Counted from the first letter of the stretch, positions 34,311-44,165 are shown. The stretch: 64,000 nucleotides of DNA from Cymbomonas tetramitiformis (GCA_001247695.2 LGRX02035195.1:24401-88400); one strand, 5' to 3'. The notes: generated by a model from the sequence alone, not told the origin. Program-made: numbers and translations.

Positions 34311-34504
34311 AAATTTGTCGGGAACGAGGTGTGGCTGCTCGGACAAGCTTCACTGGACAGAGCCCGAGCGGCACCCAGACCACACAACAGCACAGGGTGG
34401 AGAGTAGAGGTTGTCCCTCAAGAGCGAAGAGGGAGCATAGAGGGGGTGCCCCTCGTGAGCAAATATATAGGGCGCGTGGCACAAATAGGGCGGCGCGTGA
34501 ATGA

Positions 34505-35530
34505 ATAGTTTGCATGCAAGGGGTGCCCTCTTGAGCACGCAAATGGTGACATGCAGGGGGTGCCCTCTTGAGCACGCAAATGGTGATATGCAAGGGNNNN
34601 NNNNNNNNNNNNNNNNNNNNNNNNNNNNNNNNNNNNNNNNNNNNNNNNNNNNNNNNNNNNNNNNNNNNNNNNNNNNNNNNNNNNNNNNNNNNNNNNNNNN
34701 NNNNNNNNNNNNNNNNNNNNNNNNNNNNNNNNNNNNNNNNNNNNNNNNNNNNNNNNNNNNNNNNNNNNNNNNNNNNNNNNNNNNNNNNNNNNNNNNNNNN
34801 NNNNNNNNNNNNNNNNNNNNNNNNNNNNNNNNNNNNNNNNNNNNNNNNNNNNNNNNNNNNNNNNNNNNNNNNNNNNNNNNNNNNNNNNNNNNNNNNNNNN
34901 NNNNNNNNNNNNNNNNNNNNNNNNNNNNNNNNNNNNNNNNNNNNNNNNNNNNNNNNNNNNNNNNNNNNNNNNNNNNNNNNNNNNNNNNNNNNNNNNNNNN
35001 NNNNNNGCCTTTCGTGAGCGAAATGGTAGCATGTAGTGGGTGCCTTTCGTGAGCGAAATGGCAGCATGTAGTGGGTGCCTTTCGTGAGCGAAATGGCAGC
35101 ATGTAGTGGGTGCCTTTCGTGAGCGACATGGCAGCATGTAGTGGGTGCCTTTCGTGAGCGAAATGGCAGCATGTAGTGGGTGCCTTTCGTGAGCGAAATG
35201 GTAGCATGTAGCGAGTATCCCTCATGAGCGAACTAATGTCATATAGGGGTTGTCGTTCAAGAGCAAAGTGGTGGCAGATGGGGTGTCCCTCGTGTATGGG
35301 TTGAGGGATGTCACTCGTGAGCGACGGGATTGGGTTGTAGGGGGTGCCCCTTGTGAACAAAGTGGCGGCATATAGGGGGTGCCCCTCGTGAGCGAAGTGA
35401 CGGCATGTGGGAGGTTTCCCTTGTGAGCGGACAGGTGCCCCTCGTGAACAAAGTGGTGGCATGTAAAGGGTGCCCCCCCATGAGGCGGCATGTAGGGAAT
35501 GCCTCTCGTGAGCGAAGTGGTGGCATTTAG
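34505..35530. repeat. 34-36-bp minisatellite interrupted by the assembly gap
   Basis: Left of the gap, the unit has GGGGTGCCCTCTTGAGCACG and CAAATGGTGACATG. Right of it, GTGGGTGCCTTTCGTGAGCG plus AAATGGCAGCATGTA is near perfect to 35215, then degenerates to 35530. The gap lies inside the array, so its true length is unknown. Confidence 0.85.
34597..35006. other. Assembly gap (410 N)
   Basis: Undetermined bases. Open frames spanning it are artefacts. Confidence 1.
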
Positions 35531-35859
35531 GGGATGTCCCACGTGAGCGGAGCTGTACAGCGCCGTCGCATGTGGACGACAAACGTGCAGGGAGCGCATT
35601 CGCGTGTGCAGAGGGATGCACCTCGACAGCAGCAACTTGCCGGGCGAGATGCTGCTCTAGTGCAACACGTCTGCGTTCCCCCCAAAGCCTCCGCTCAGTT
35701 CACAACTCGTGCTGCAACCCTTGCGCAGGCACTCCCTCTCTTGCAGAGTTGCGTGGGTAGGAAACGCATGTGAAGCAGATTCATACACCACCTGGTGAGG
35801 AAGAGGGTATCATCGATCTGCAGGACAGTGATGGCATCCAATTCGGGCGTCGCCTGCGG

Positions 35860-36977
35860 CCGAAAAGAGGAGGCAGGCATGCCTCATCATAATTGGCATA
35901 ATCAAAGCCCATGAGATCAGGCGGTTAGGTAGAAAAGCGCTGCCGTTCCGCTGAGAAAGGGATCTGGAGTTTCAAGCGCACGCCGGCAGTTCGCGCGGAG
36001 ATTCTAGACTCGGATATCGAGTTCGATAACCGCGCTAAGTTACCGTCTATTTCGAGTTATTCGATTACCACGGGCTGAGAGGAGTCAAGAGCCCCAATAG
36101 GATCTTTTCTAGAAGTTGGCTCGCGCGGACGGGAAGGCACGCGAAGTGGTGTGCGAGAGCTGAAGGACGCACAAGGCCGCGATGATGAGAGGCTAAGTTG
36201 ATTATATCGTGGTGTTCCTTTGGGAAAGCGTGAGTGATATGACAGGGTGTTACAGCACCATTGACAGCTGCACTCTGACCTCGGACCACAACTGATAACT
36301 GGGAGGGAAGGCTTGCACCTGCCATATGAGCTGCAGTTCCCCAAACATAACGTCGGCGGGAACGAGCACGTAATCCAGCATGACGACACATTTGATACCC
36401 GCGAGTACAGCTCTCACGTCTGCATCACGAGTTCGCCATTCAAATGTTACAACTCGAGCTAACCGACGTGGGAAGTACCTACCGACCAAAGCTCAACGCT
36501 GCTCAAAAATGAATTGGAGCAAGAGGGACGATTTGGCTAGGATTATCACTTGGAATTTTTACGTTTTGTTGAATCGCAGCGGTCTCTCAATAGAAACCGT
36601 TAGCAGGTGCTCAACGACCGACGTCCGCCCCGCATACCTTGTGTGAACTGAGGCAATACACGACGCAATCGCCGATCCTTTACAACCGCGTTGAAAGATC
36701 CTAAAAGCTTGACTGGAATACCCAAGTTATCAGGCATCTGCATCTCATGAGCAGGTAATCTGATCTCTCAGAATAAGCGCGTCGACTTGTGTAGAACTCC
36801 TCTTCGCCGCCTGTAAACACATTGATCGCGTTCAAACTCGTATGTTCCCGCGTACACGCACAATTATTCTATTCGCTCGATATCAGTAGTTTGTGAACCA
36901 ATACCGTGACATTCTACTGTTGAAAGACGTGTTTCTAGTTCCTAACCGAGGCTCTTCGCTAAACCTTAAAACTGAAT
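35860..36977. other. No gene recognised
   Basis: Only short ORFs without motif or splice pattern were found. Confidence 0.4.
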
Positions 36978-37028
36978 GTTATGTGTCACAGTGCAGCGAG
37001 CGGAGCGAGAGGTGCTGTGTCACATAAC
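36978..37028. repeat. Short hairpin-like dispersed repeat
   Basis: GTTATGTGTCAC and GTGTCACATAAC form an inverted repeat around GCAGCGAGCGGAGCGAGAGG. A reverse-complement relative lies at 14227-14271. It may be a very small MITE family. Confidence 0.5.
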
Positions 37029-37162
37029 TACAGTACGGTTATGTGACAGACGGGAAAGGAGGTACAGGTACCACTACTGTACTGTACTGTATGTGGTATA
37101 AGGTATGTAAAGTGATTTTCGTTTTGCTCTTTTGAGCGTGAGAGACATTTTTCAGTGGGTTG

Positions 37163-37461
37163 GATCATAAGATCAACAAATTCAATTGTGTCATTCAGCG
37201 TGTGACATGTCATGTCGTAACTCAGAATTTTTTCTGACAGTATATTTTTTCCAAAGTTTGGAACCAAGGGGGAATCAAACCCGCCGTCCACAAATTACCG
37301 GATTGTTGTGCTATCATTGCACCATTGGTTCGATATATACTCAGATAAATTCATCATCACTGTCCTTATGGGAGCAGTAATCATTTCTTTTTCATTACAA
37401 TTATTGCATCTTCAACTTCAATTCTTCAAGTCTTCCCATTCAGCGTTAGTACGGCGTGTAG
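37163..37461 (-). repeat. 299-bp direct repeat, copy 1
   Basis: As read, it is identical to 37646-37944, with 184 unrelated bases between. Each copy contains a tRNA-like sequence on the minus strand. The repeats do not begin TG and end CA, so they are not typical LTRs. Confidence 0.85.
37261..37331 (-). tRNA. tRNA-like sequence, copy 1 (possible anticodon GGT)
   Basis: On the minus strand 71 bases fold as a cloverleaf. The 7-bp acceptor stem GAACCAA/TTGGTTC is perfect. The D-stem GTGC/GCAC encloses a 7-base loop, the anticodon arm ACAAT-CCGGTAA-TTTGT has one T-T mismatch, and the T-arm GCGGG-TTTGATT-CCCCC has one mismatch. TGGTGCAATGATAG and GGTTTGATTCC resemble the pol III A and B boxes. 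C at position 33 instead of T, and the stem mismatches, make it either a decayed tRNA or a tRNA-derived SINE head. Confidence 0.45.
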
Positions 37462-37645
37462 TACTGCACCATATAGGTACAGATTTTTCCTTCTCCTTAC
37501 CATAGTCCTTGCCTCATGGCCGTAACGATAATCGTATGTCGAGATGAGTGTATGACGAACAAGTCGCATTTGTGAATGAACACGATATGGGCGAATGCGC
37601 AGTCACATAGCTGGTTTCCCGTGCTAGAGCGCTAGACGCCAGTGA

Positions 37646-37944
37646 GATCATAAGATCAACAAATTCAATTGTGTCATTCAGCGTGTGACATGTCATGTCG
37701 TAACTCAGAATTTTTTCTGACAGTATATTTTTTCCAAAGTTTGGAACCAAGGGGGAATCAAACCCGCCGTCCACAAATTACCGGATTGTTGTGCTATCAT
37801 TGCACCATTGGTTCGATATATACTCAGATAAATTCATCATCACTGTCCTTATGGGAGCAGTAATCATTTCTTTTTCATTACAATTATTGCATCTTCAACT
37901 TCAATTCTTCAAGTCTTCCCATTCAGCGTTAGTACGGCGTGTAG
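37646..37944 (-). repeat. 299-bp direct repeat, copy 2
   Basis: This second identical copy ends in GTGTAG exactly where the exon-like ORF at 37945 begins, so its last bases could serve as that exon's acceptor. Confidence 0.85.
37744..37814 (-). tRNA. tRNA-like sequence, copy 2
   Basis: Identical to 37261-37331, with the same cloverleaf and the same atypical position 33. The duplication includes about 100-130 bases of flank on each side. Confidence 0.45.
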
Positions 37945-38403
37945 AGATTCCGATACGGAGTTAGAGAAGAAGATCGCGCTTCTTAAAGCGTCAGATGAGT
38001 ACGCAATTTACGCTGGGAAGCTCACGTCGCTGTCCCAGTTTTGTCCGAGAGTGACAAGAATGTGCAGTCGTACCTCGCGGCATTAATTAGTGAGCAACGC
38101 AACAGAGAAAAAGTGGATGGCAGTAAGTTCGACACAATTTTGCAATCGGTGGTGGCGCGAGAGCCCACTAAGAGGGAGCTTCAGCCGCGCCTTATTTCCT
38201 TGTCGTCGGGAGGATTTATGCACGCAAAGGCAGGTGCGGGGACAGAAGATTTGTCATGCAAACGTCAATTCGACATGGTGGATAAGGCTGAGTCGTTTTT
38301 CTTTAAGGCGAAGATAGAGTTAGAGAGGTTGTTGGAAACACAAGTGAGCTTTCAAGAAGGCCAGCTTACGGCGGTGGAGAGGATGATTGCCGAGTTAGAT
38401 GAA
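37945..38403 (+). pseudogene. Exon-like coiled-coil ORF with one frameshift
   Basis: It reads DSDTELEKKIALLKASDEYA then, after a one-base shift near 38040, VLSESDKNVQSYLAALISEQ, EPTKRELQPRLISLSSGGF and KAKIELERLLETQVSFQEGQ. It ends at GATGAAG|GTAGTG, a plausible donor. The charged heptad-like pattern suggests a helical or coiled-coil protein. The family is unrecognised. It could be a host exon or part of a retroelement ORF. Confidence 0.35.
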
Positions 38404-38454
38404 GGTAGTGAATATACCCCAACCGGATGTATTCGGAGTGAGCCTAAATAGGTT

Positions 38455-38850
38455 GACAGTATTCAGAATATTGAGTGTGATAAAAGTTAAAAGATATGAT
38501 ACCAAAACCTACAACCTGGGCGAAAGTCCCGAACGGTACCTAACGGCATGTGACAAAGCGGTGACACGCACGGGCAGCGGTACCCGAGTCAGACCGGACT
38601 AAGGGTCTAGTCAGTGGCCTATACCGGGACTCCCGGTCAGGGCTGCCAGGGCTAATCCGAACACACCACCTCCGATATGGAAGGTGTACAATTGTCCGTG
38701 CAGAAAATAGCAAGATAGTCAGTGGCTCTTGGCCAGTACATATTGAATCTACTGTGCTATTCTGTCAAGGTCCTGGTTGGACCAGATGTTTGGCACGGCT
38801 ATTATAGAACAGTAATAGCGACGTGCGAGTATATGGTGGGTGTATGAGTG
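38455..38850 (-). repeat. Diverged LTR-end relative of the 15.5-kb element
   Basis: ACCGGGACTCCCGGTCAGGG at 38623 onward, CACACCACC shortly after and a TACTGTGCTATTCTGTC block occur in the same order as in the LTR and adjoining interior at 15690-15845. It looks like the remnant of a related LTR retrotransposon; its ends were not defined. Confidence 0.4.
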
Positions 38851-39102
38851 CAGCAGTCTGACGACCAGAAGTGTCTGCGTGAGCTCAATGCTCCTCATAT
38901 ACTCTAGCGCTCTCACGCATCGCATGCGTTACCACCATCGAGTTGTGAACTCGAGAGCACTAGGTGAACATGACGCATCGGCCAGACAATATAGCCTTTG
39001 ATGCTCACATGTTGTTCAGTGCATGCTTGAAGCGAAGACGCGTCTTATCAGAACTATTCATCAGTTCTTCAAGACTTGTCTTGCTTCGCCATCTCGATGC
39101 CA

Positions 39103-39322
39103 TGTCGCAAACGCGTGCATATGATGGGACAAATACTGCTAGACCCGAGCAACCTCAACACTCGCGCGTAGGTATCAAACTTGTCTTTAACATTCACATG
39201 TGTCGGTAATCATCCAGGCATATCTTAACACAGCATACGATCGTAGAGCTACAAATTTTTTGAAATTCTAATATTCTGAGATCACATGCCAAGCTCTTAT
39301 ACACAAGCCCAAATTTCCAACA
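39103..39322 (-). repeat. Second LTR copy of the Gypsy family (solo or remnant)
   Basis: This 220-bp copy aligns end to end with the LTR at 39849-40068 and has the same TG...CA termini. The bases next to it show no polypurine tract and no matching 5-bp duplication (TGCCA versus TGTAA). It is therefore probably left from recombination or an older insertion rather than paired with the neighbouring element. Confidence 0.65.
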
Positions 39323-39848
39323 TGTAAAAAGATAAAAACAGCAGTAAAATATATTCATCAAAAGATCAACATAATAACCAAAAGTACGAATTATTGTACA
39401 AAACTGTGAGCAGAACTGTCTTAGCGGTCTAGCACTGGCACGCGAACAGCCACCTAGCACTTGCGAAGGCAAAGCAATAATGAGTCCTCTAGTCCTGACC
39501 TGCGGTCAGAGCTTACTTATATCCCGAGTCATTGTCACATCTGCAAAAACTGTAACAGGCTTCCGCCTTGAAATCTTCATCTAGCCAATAGAAAGTCATT
39601 ATTCCATGTCAGCTTTAACAATGTTACCGTTTCCGCATTCTGACTGACACGTCAGTGGCAAACTTGGAACTGTCATATCCTCTTATCACTTCGCGGCCAC
39701 CTGATAATGACCATATCTTCTTTACCAAGTCTATTTCTCTCGAGCAGTCATCTCGCGCGAGACCTGTCATACTCGTCATATCTGTCACGCCTGTCACTAG
39801 CTGGACAAACCCGGCACGGTACCATGGGAGGCCGGCGTTTGTTACAGC

Positions 39849-40068
39849 TGTCGCAAACGCGTGCATATGATGGGACAACTACTGCTAGACCCGAGCAACC
39901 TCAACACTCGCGCGTAGGTATCAAACTTGTTTTTAACATTCACATGTGTCGGTAATCATCCAGGCATATCTTAACACAGCATACGATCGTAGAGCTACAA
40001 TTTTTTTGAAATTCTGATATTCTGAGATCACATGCCAAGCTCTTATACACAAGTCCAAATTTCCAACA
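39849..40068 (-). repeat. 3' LTR of the Gypsy element
   Basis: It begins TGTTGGAAATTTGG directly after the purine-rich tract ACAGATGGGGGA (the polypurine primer on the minus strand) and ends GCGTTTGCGACA. Its 220-bp length matches the copy at 39103-39322. Confidence 0.8.
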
Positions 40069-40725
40069 TCCCCCATCTGTAGCTGCTGCCTGCAGTAGCA
40101 CAGACTCAAATATGGGCTTGTTCAGCATACTGAGTCGTATCTCCATCTGCCATGAACTTGCCCAAACTGAAGGTAAACATGCCAATGCCTTCACCTTCTC
40201 CACCTTGTAACATTCTAGCTCTGACCAAAGGGTTCTACGGTTCTTGAACACCAAGACCCACATACACCTGCAGCCAATAGGTCCATGCTCCAGATGTTCG
40301 ATCACATGCAGGCGTCCAGACTGACTTAATCGTCTGAAGTACGCGGCTCTGCTTTCGGTCATATCTGTCAGATAATAAAAGGGAACATGCACGCACGCCA
40401 CCACGCGGCTGGCCATAACTGCCAATGGAAACGCGATATCCAACGCGGCAAACCAAGGAGAGGTCACCACAGCATCACAGACACCATACTTCTCCTTCCA
40501 TATGCGATAGTTACCTGGCTGAAGTGCATCACGCGCCTCAGACCAACCCAGCTGAGGGTTCCAGTCATTGTTCATAAATCTCAATTGTGGCCATTGCTCC
40601 ACCATCACCTCACTGATGACCCCAGTACCTGCCCATGGGTCCCACACGCCATCGATGGACTTCCAGTCCACCTCTGTCGCCAGGCGTCTCACCTCGGAAG
40701 GCACCGTGATGACAAGCTCAAGCAA
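40069..40725 (-). CDS. Methyltransferase-like domain at the C-terminus of the Gypsy polyprotein
   Basis: The frame overlaps the integrase ORF by eight bases and restores a continuous polyprotein if one base is shifted (ASALQWG joined to LLELVITVPSEV). It contains DGVWDPWAGTGVISEVM, a class I methyltransferase SAM-binding loop (DPxxGxG). About 50 residues on comes CDAVVTSPWFAALDIAFPLA, where TSPW occupies the place of the [DNS]PP[YFW] motif of N4/N6 methyltransferases. A hydrophobic strand and VPFYYLTDMTES follow. The open frame then runs through the LTR to 39940, which is not expected to be functional protein. Catalytic competence is doubtful because SPW replaces PPY. Confidence 0.5.
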
Positions 40726-42616
40726 GTCCCCACTGTAGCGCGCTAGCCTCGCGCACCTGGGCCCTGGTCATATGTCTTAATTCTCCTCGTTTTTCAATCT
40801 CTTCTTCAGCCAAGGCAGGCACCAGAGGTGCATCCCTCAGTTGCCTCGCCATCACTTTCTGCTCTCGATACTTCTTGCTCAGCACGGTGCGATGTCCCTC
40901 ATTCCAATGCCCAGGCATGAAGATCTTCACAGCCTCTGAGAGCTTGTCCTGTCTGCCCCAGTCCACCTGGTCTGGCATGTAAAGGAACAAGTCCTTTTCT
41001 TCCAGCATCATCTCCCTTGATGAGATAGCCTGCCATGGCTGAAACTTATCTCCCTTTACCACGCGACGGGGACCCACGTCTGCTGGCAGCAGGCGCATGT
41101 CTGGGGACAGCTTCTCGTTCAATTGCTGCTCCTTCATCCCCAATCTGTCCTCCAAGACGCAAGAGCCCTTAGTTTCCTGGGTCTGCACCTCAGCGTTAGC
41201 AGCTTGCATCCTCGTGCCTGAGCACCTAGGACATAGCCACTCGCCTTCTGGTACTTCATCCAGTGCTGGGGTAAGACACCACAAATGGTACCCCTTGTTG
41301 CACGTATCGCACAACAACATCTCTGCTTCTCCGTCAGCCTTTCTGCACACCTCGCATGCAAGATGTCTGCTGGGCACGGCTGCACTGCAGTCATACTGAT
41401 CCTTCACCTGTAGGTGACATGGCGCAATGCTCTGCACAGTGCGCTTCTCTTTCAACTTGGTGGCGTCCTCAAGCACCACAACACCATCTCGTTGTATCTT
41501 GACCAGCTTAAGGATGGCGGACTTGGTGGCGACCTCCATGCCACTGCGAGGCTTCTGTCTGATGTAAACGAAGTCCCCCACCTTGAACTGATGTGGCTTA
41601 GGCTCGTAACCACCACCCCTTCTTCCTTCATAGTGTAAAGTGTCACGGTGCTGCGCAATCTCCAGACTGCAGCCAGCATGCACCATCAACCGCCTCACCA
41701 CCTGTGCTCTCTGAAGGAGGGCCTTGACTCGGGTATCCTTGTCGTCGCTGACCTCCGGACTGAAGTCCATGCTAGGCGCCTGCTTCAGATCTGGCGGCAC
41801 CACTGCCTCTTGGGCAAACAGTAGTGTGAACGGTGCCACTCCTGTGGACTCCTGGCGTGCTGCATTGTAGCTCAGCACCAATGGCCAGAGTTGTTCGTCC
41901 CACTCATAGTCGAGACCCTTCTCCAAGGCGATCTTCTTGAAACAGAACTTCATCGTGCGCACTACTCGCTCAGTGAGCCCATTGCCTTCTGGTGAGTCTG
42001 GTGAGGTGACCCTCCTGTCTATCCGACAGTCTCTGCATAGCTGCTCGAACTCACCCTCGAACTCCTTGCCTCCATCCACCAAGCATTCGGCTGGCGCCCC
42101 GAAGACAGCCAGCACATGACTGCGAAATGCTGCCGCAATGGTGCTTGCCTCCTTGTTGGGGATGGGTACACAGACTATGAATCTGGTGTAGTGCTCGGTC
42201 ATGATGAGCACCCTGCTGTTACCAGACCTCGTTACCCTCTTTGAAGGCCACGCCAAGTCCAATGACCAACGATACATGAATGATACGATCTCCAAAGGGG
42301 ACAAGACCGCCTCGTCCCTCGCATAATGAGTCTTCACTCGCTGGCAGGTCTCACACTGAGTGACCACCGCCTCCACGTCCTTCTTCAGGTCAGCCCACCA
42401 ATGTCGCTGCCACAAAAGATGTTGTGTGCGCCTTATACCCCAATGGCCAGTCCTGGAGTGGTACTCCTTGACCAATGCCAAACGGTCGGCAGGCTTTGGT
42501 ATCATCACCTCCTTGCCTGACAGTGTGATCATGTAGATCTCATCCGTGGCCTCATCCCATCGGTGTCGTGCTGCGCGCCTCTTTACTCGGCGAACTTCAT
42601 CCTCCGGCAATTTCAC
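40718..42616 (-). CDS. Gypsy integrase with PHD finger
   Basis: The 632-residue frame inserts element cDNA into chromosomes. About residue 50 on it has the H2C2 zinc domain (EYHSRTGHWGIRRTQHLLW, then CETCQRVK). The DDE core follows: the first Asp in WSLDLAWPSK, the second in LVDGGKEFEGEF, the Glu in SPEGNGLTERVVRTM. A GPY/F-like basic segment (FKVGDFVYIRQKPRSG) comes next. A C4HC3 PHD finger follows (CEVCRKADGEAEMLLCDTC, then NKGYHLWCLTPALDEVPEGE and WLCPRC). PHD fingers read histone H3 tails, so this one may direct integration much as chromodomains do in other Gypsy elements; that role is inference. A charged C-terminal tail leads into the methyltransferase domain. Confidence 0.85.
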   Translation of the reverse strand: MKLPEDEVRRVKRRAARHRWDEATDEIYMITLSGKEVMIPKPADRLALVKEYHSRTGHWGIRRTQHLLWQRHWWADLKKDVEAVVTQCETCQRVKTHYARDEAVLSPLEIVSFMYRWSLDLAWPSKRVTRSGNSRVLIMTEHYTRFIVCVPIPNKEASTIAAAFRSHVLAVFGAPAECLVDGGKEFEGEFEQLCRDCRIDRRVTSPDSPEGNGLTERVVRTMKFCFKKIALEKGLDYEWDEQLWPLVLSYNAARQESTGVAPFTLLFAQEAVVPPDLKQAPSMDFSPEVSDDKDTRVKALLQRAQVVRRLMVHAGCSLEIAQHRDTLHYEGRRGGGYEPKPHQFKVGDFVYIRQKPRSGMEVATKSAILKLVKIQRDGVVVLEDATKLKEKRTVQSIAPCHLQVKDQYDCSAAVPSRHLACEVCRKADGEAEMLLCDTCNKGYHLWCLTPALDEVPEGEWLCPRCSGTRMQAANAEVQTQETKGSCVLEDRLGMKEQQLNEKLSPDMRLLPADVGPRRVVKGDKFQPWQAISSREMMLEEKDLFLYMPDQVDWGRQDKLSEAVKIFMPGHWNEGHRTVLSKKYREQKVMARQLRDAPLVPALAEEEIEKRGELRHMTRAQVREASALQWGLA

Positions 42617-43843
42617 GCTGCCATCAATAGCCGGACCACTTCATAAAATAATTTGCCGTGCCTGCCATCCAAGCCCGTGAGCGTTCCAGCTGGAGAGAGA
42701 TCCTGGCATGGAAACCCACACACCATAACCCACTCCCGACCTTGAAGAGCTCCTGCTCGTATGAAATCAGCGCTCGTAGTGTCGTGTAGATCGTGAGGCA
42801 GGGCCCCAAACTCCATTGCATCGGGAGACATAAGGTCAGGATATCGCCTCAGTAACGCCGTGCACCTGGCTCTGGCCACTGCCTGACTGCTCGATGATAT
42901 GTCTTGATATAAGTATCGATCCACCTTTATTCCATTACGGAGTAACATCTCTAGGCCAGCACAGAGGCCTCCACACGGCTCATAGCATACCACACCTTCT
43001 TCTCGAGCTTGCGAGAAGAACCGCTTGTCCAGCACTCTGGTGTCCACCTTCTCAGGCTTCAAGATGCGTTCACCTTCAAAGTATTCATTGCTGTATACAG
43101 CAGGACTCCCTTCACCATGCGTGCCTCGCGTGGGTCTCACCAAGCTCAGCGCCTTCCCAGCCGCTCTCGCTAGTCTCCCAGAGTCGACCACCAGCTCGGG
43201 TTGGTCTGTGTCGAACAGGGCCGCATGATTGCACTCAAATTCATCTTGATGGTGCAAATCGAACAAGCGATGTACCGGTCCCGTGCCCAGCTGTTCTATG
43301 GCGGCCATCTTGCAGTGGTTAGCGACCTGCACCTCTGGCGTCACCTCTTCCCCTGGGGAAGTGTCCCCTGCCAGCATAAAGCACAGGCTGTCGCAGAAAT
43401 CCTTCGTGTAAACTTCCCCCACGCCTGCGTGAAGCGCAGTCGCCCTCTCTCTCTCATGCCTTGCTCCAGTCTCGTATGTCGTGGACGGTAACGGGTAGCG
43501 AGATGGCACGTCGGCATTGCTGTTCTTAGCTCCCGGGCGATACTGCACCGTGAAGTCGAACTCCTGTAGGCTGATCGCCCATCGTAGATGCTGTCCCTGA
43601 AGGTCAGACTTCTCCATCGAGGTGGTGAGTGGCGAGTGATCGGTCACCAGCGTGAAATGGACGCCATACAGGTATTGCCTCAGCGTGCGCACTGCCCACA
43701 CCACCGCAAGCATCTCACCTTTGAAGCTAGCGTACTGTCTCTCTTTTTGCTCAAGGAACGACTGATCGCCATGCAGATGTACTCCTTTCCATCGTCGTTC
43801 TTCTGGCCCAGCACTGCACCAATGGCATAGGTACTCCAGTCGG
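42613..43843 (-). CDS. Gypsy RNase H followed by truncated cytosine-5 methyltransferase domain
   Basis: The RNase H part begins DWSTYAIGAVLGQKNDDGKE immediately next to the hAT insertion. A one-base frameshift near 43745 follows, then ERQYASFKGEMLAVVWAVRT and LVTDHSPLTTSM, which carry catalytic Glu and Asp. After a roughly 170-residue linker comes a C5-methyltransferase N-terminal half: motif I region VVCYEPCGGLCAGLEMLLRN and motif IV VMVCGFPCQDLSPAGTLTGL with the catalytic Cys of PCQ. The domain stops about 25 residues after motif IV, where a frameshift leads into the integrase frame (IDGSVKLPEDEVRR). Motifs VI-X and the target-recognition region are absent, so an active enzyme is unlikely from this part alone. 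Complete C5-methyltransferases in retrotransposons are known from dinoflagellates and a charophyte alga. Confidence 0.75.
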
Positions 43844-43851
43844 TGTACAAT

Positions 43852-44165
43852 CAGTGCCGACAACGGGTCCGGGTCCGACCCGTACCCGTTGAACGGATCG
43901 CTAATTTGCTCAGGCTCCGGCCCCATCCGTCACCGACGGATCTTGAAAATTCGCAGGCTCCGTTGAAGTCCGTCTCTGCCGGATCTTTTAGAATCGAGGC
44001 TCCGCGTCAATCCGTCTCCGTGGATTCTGGAAAATCTCAGGCTCCGAGCGCATCCGTGCCCGTCGGAGGCGCAAGCTGTTGAGGCTCCGTTGAAATCCGT
44101 CTCCGTGAAATTCTGCAATTTGCTGGATCCGTCTCCGTGATCCGTCGGATCGCCGGCGGCCTACA
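43852..44165. repeat. Subterminal repeats of the hAT transposon (also 48365-48629)
   Basis: AGGCTCCGTTGAAATCCGTC and variants (AGGCTCCG, ATCCGTCTCCGT, GTCGGATC) recur about every 50-60 bases at the left end. In opposite or mixed orientation they recur at the right end (AGGCTCCGCCGTGATCCGTC, CCCCGGCGGAGCCGG). Such arrays are typical transposase-binding sites in hAT elements. Confidence 0.7.

Larger units (their letters stand above)
27538..35853 (-). other. Splice-bounded exon-like islands between minisatellites (possible host gene)
   Basis: Between the repeat arrays, several minus-strand segments have an AG acceptor, an open frame and a good GT donor. 35853-35792: ATPELDAITVLQIDDTLFLT, donor GTGGTG. 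33675-33610: ISTPGEVASLLPTLRALVGA, donor GTAAGC. 30687-30639: ALGDDKTVIRSRRSPS, donor GTAAGT. 30004-29944: IPVTRSGEAMPPMPARGGGA, donor GTGAGG. 27584-27538: DACSVMVYLSLSLGV, donor GTAAGG. A hydrophobic stretch (SFVGLSSSLSFMPYAVCVLL) lies at about 28370-28300. The STOML2 gene in this window has the same build, small exons between minisatellite introns, so one long gene here is plausible. No family is recognised and the phases were not all linked. Confidence 0.35.

Noticed and set aside
27600..35530. CRISPR array
   Set aside because: Units are contiguous tandem repeats without unique spacers, in eukaryotic DNA, with no cas genes.
34276..35621. Open frames crossing the N gap
   Set aside because: Undetermined bases were read as codons; they are artefacts.
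39103..39322. 5' LTR of the Gypsy element
   Set aside because: It lies downstream of the 3' LTR on the coding strand, so it cannot be the 5' LTR of this copy.
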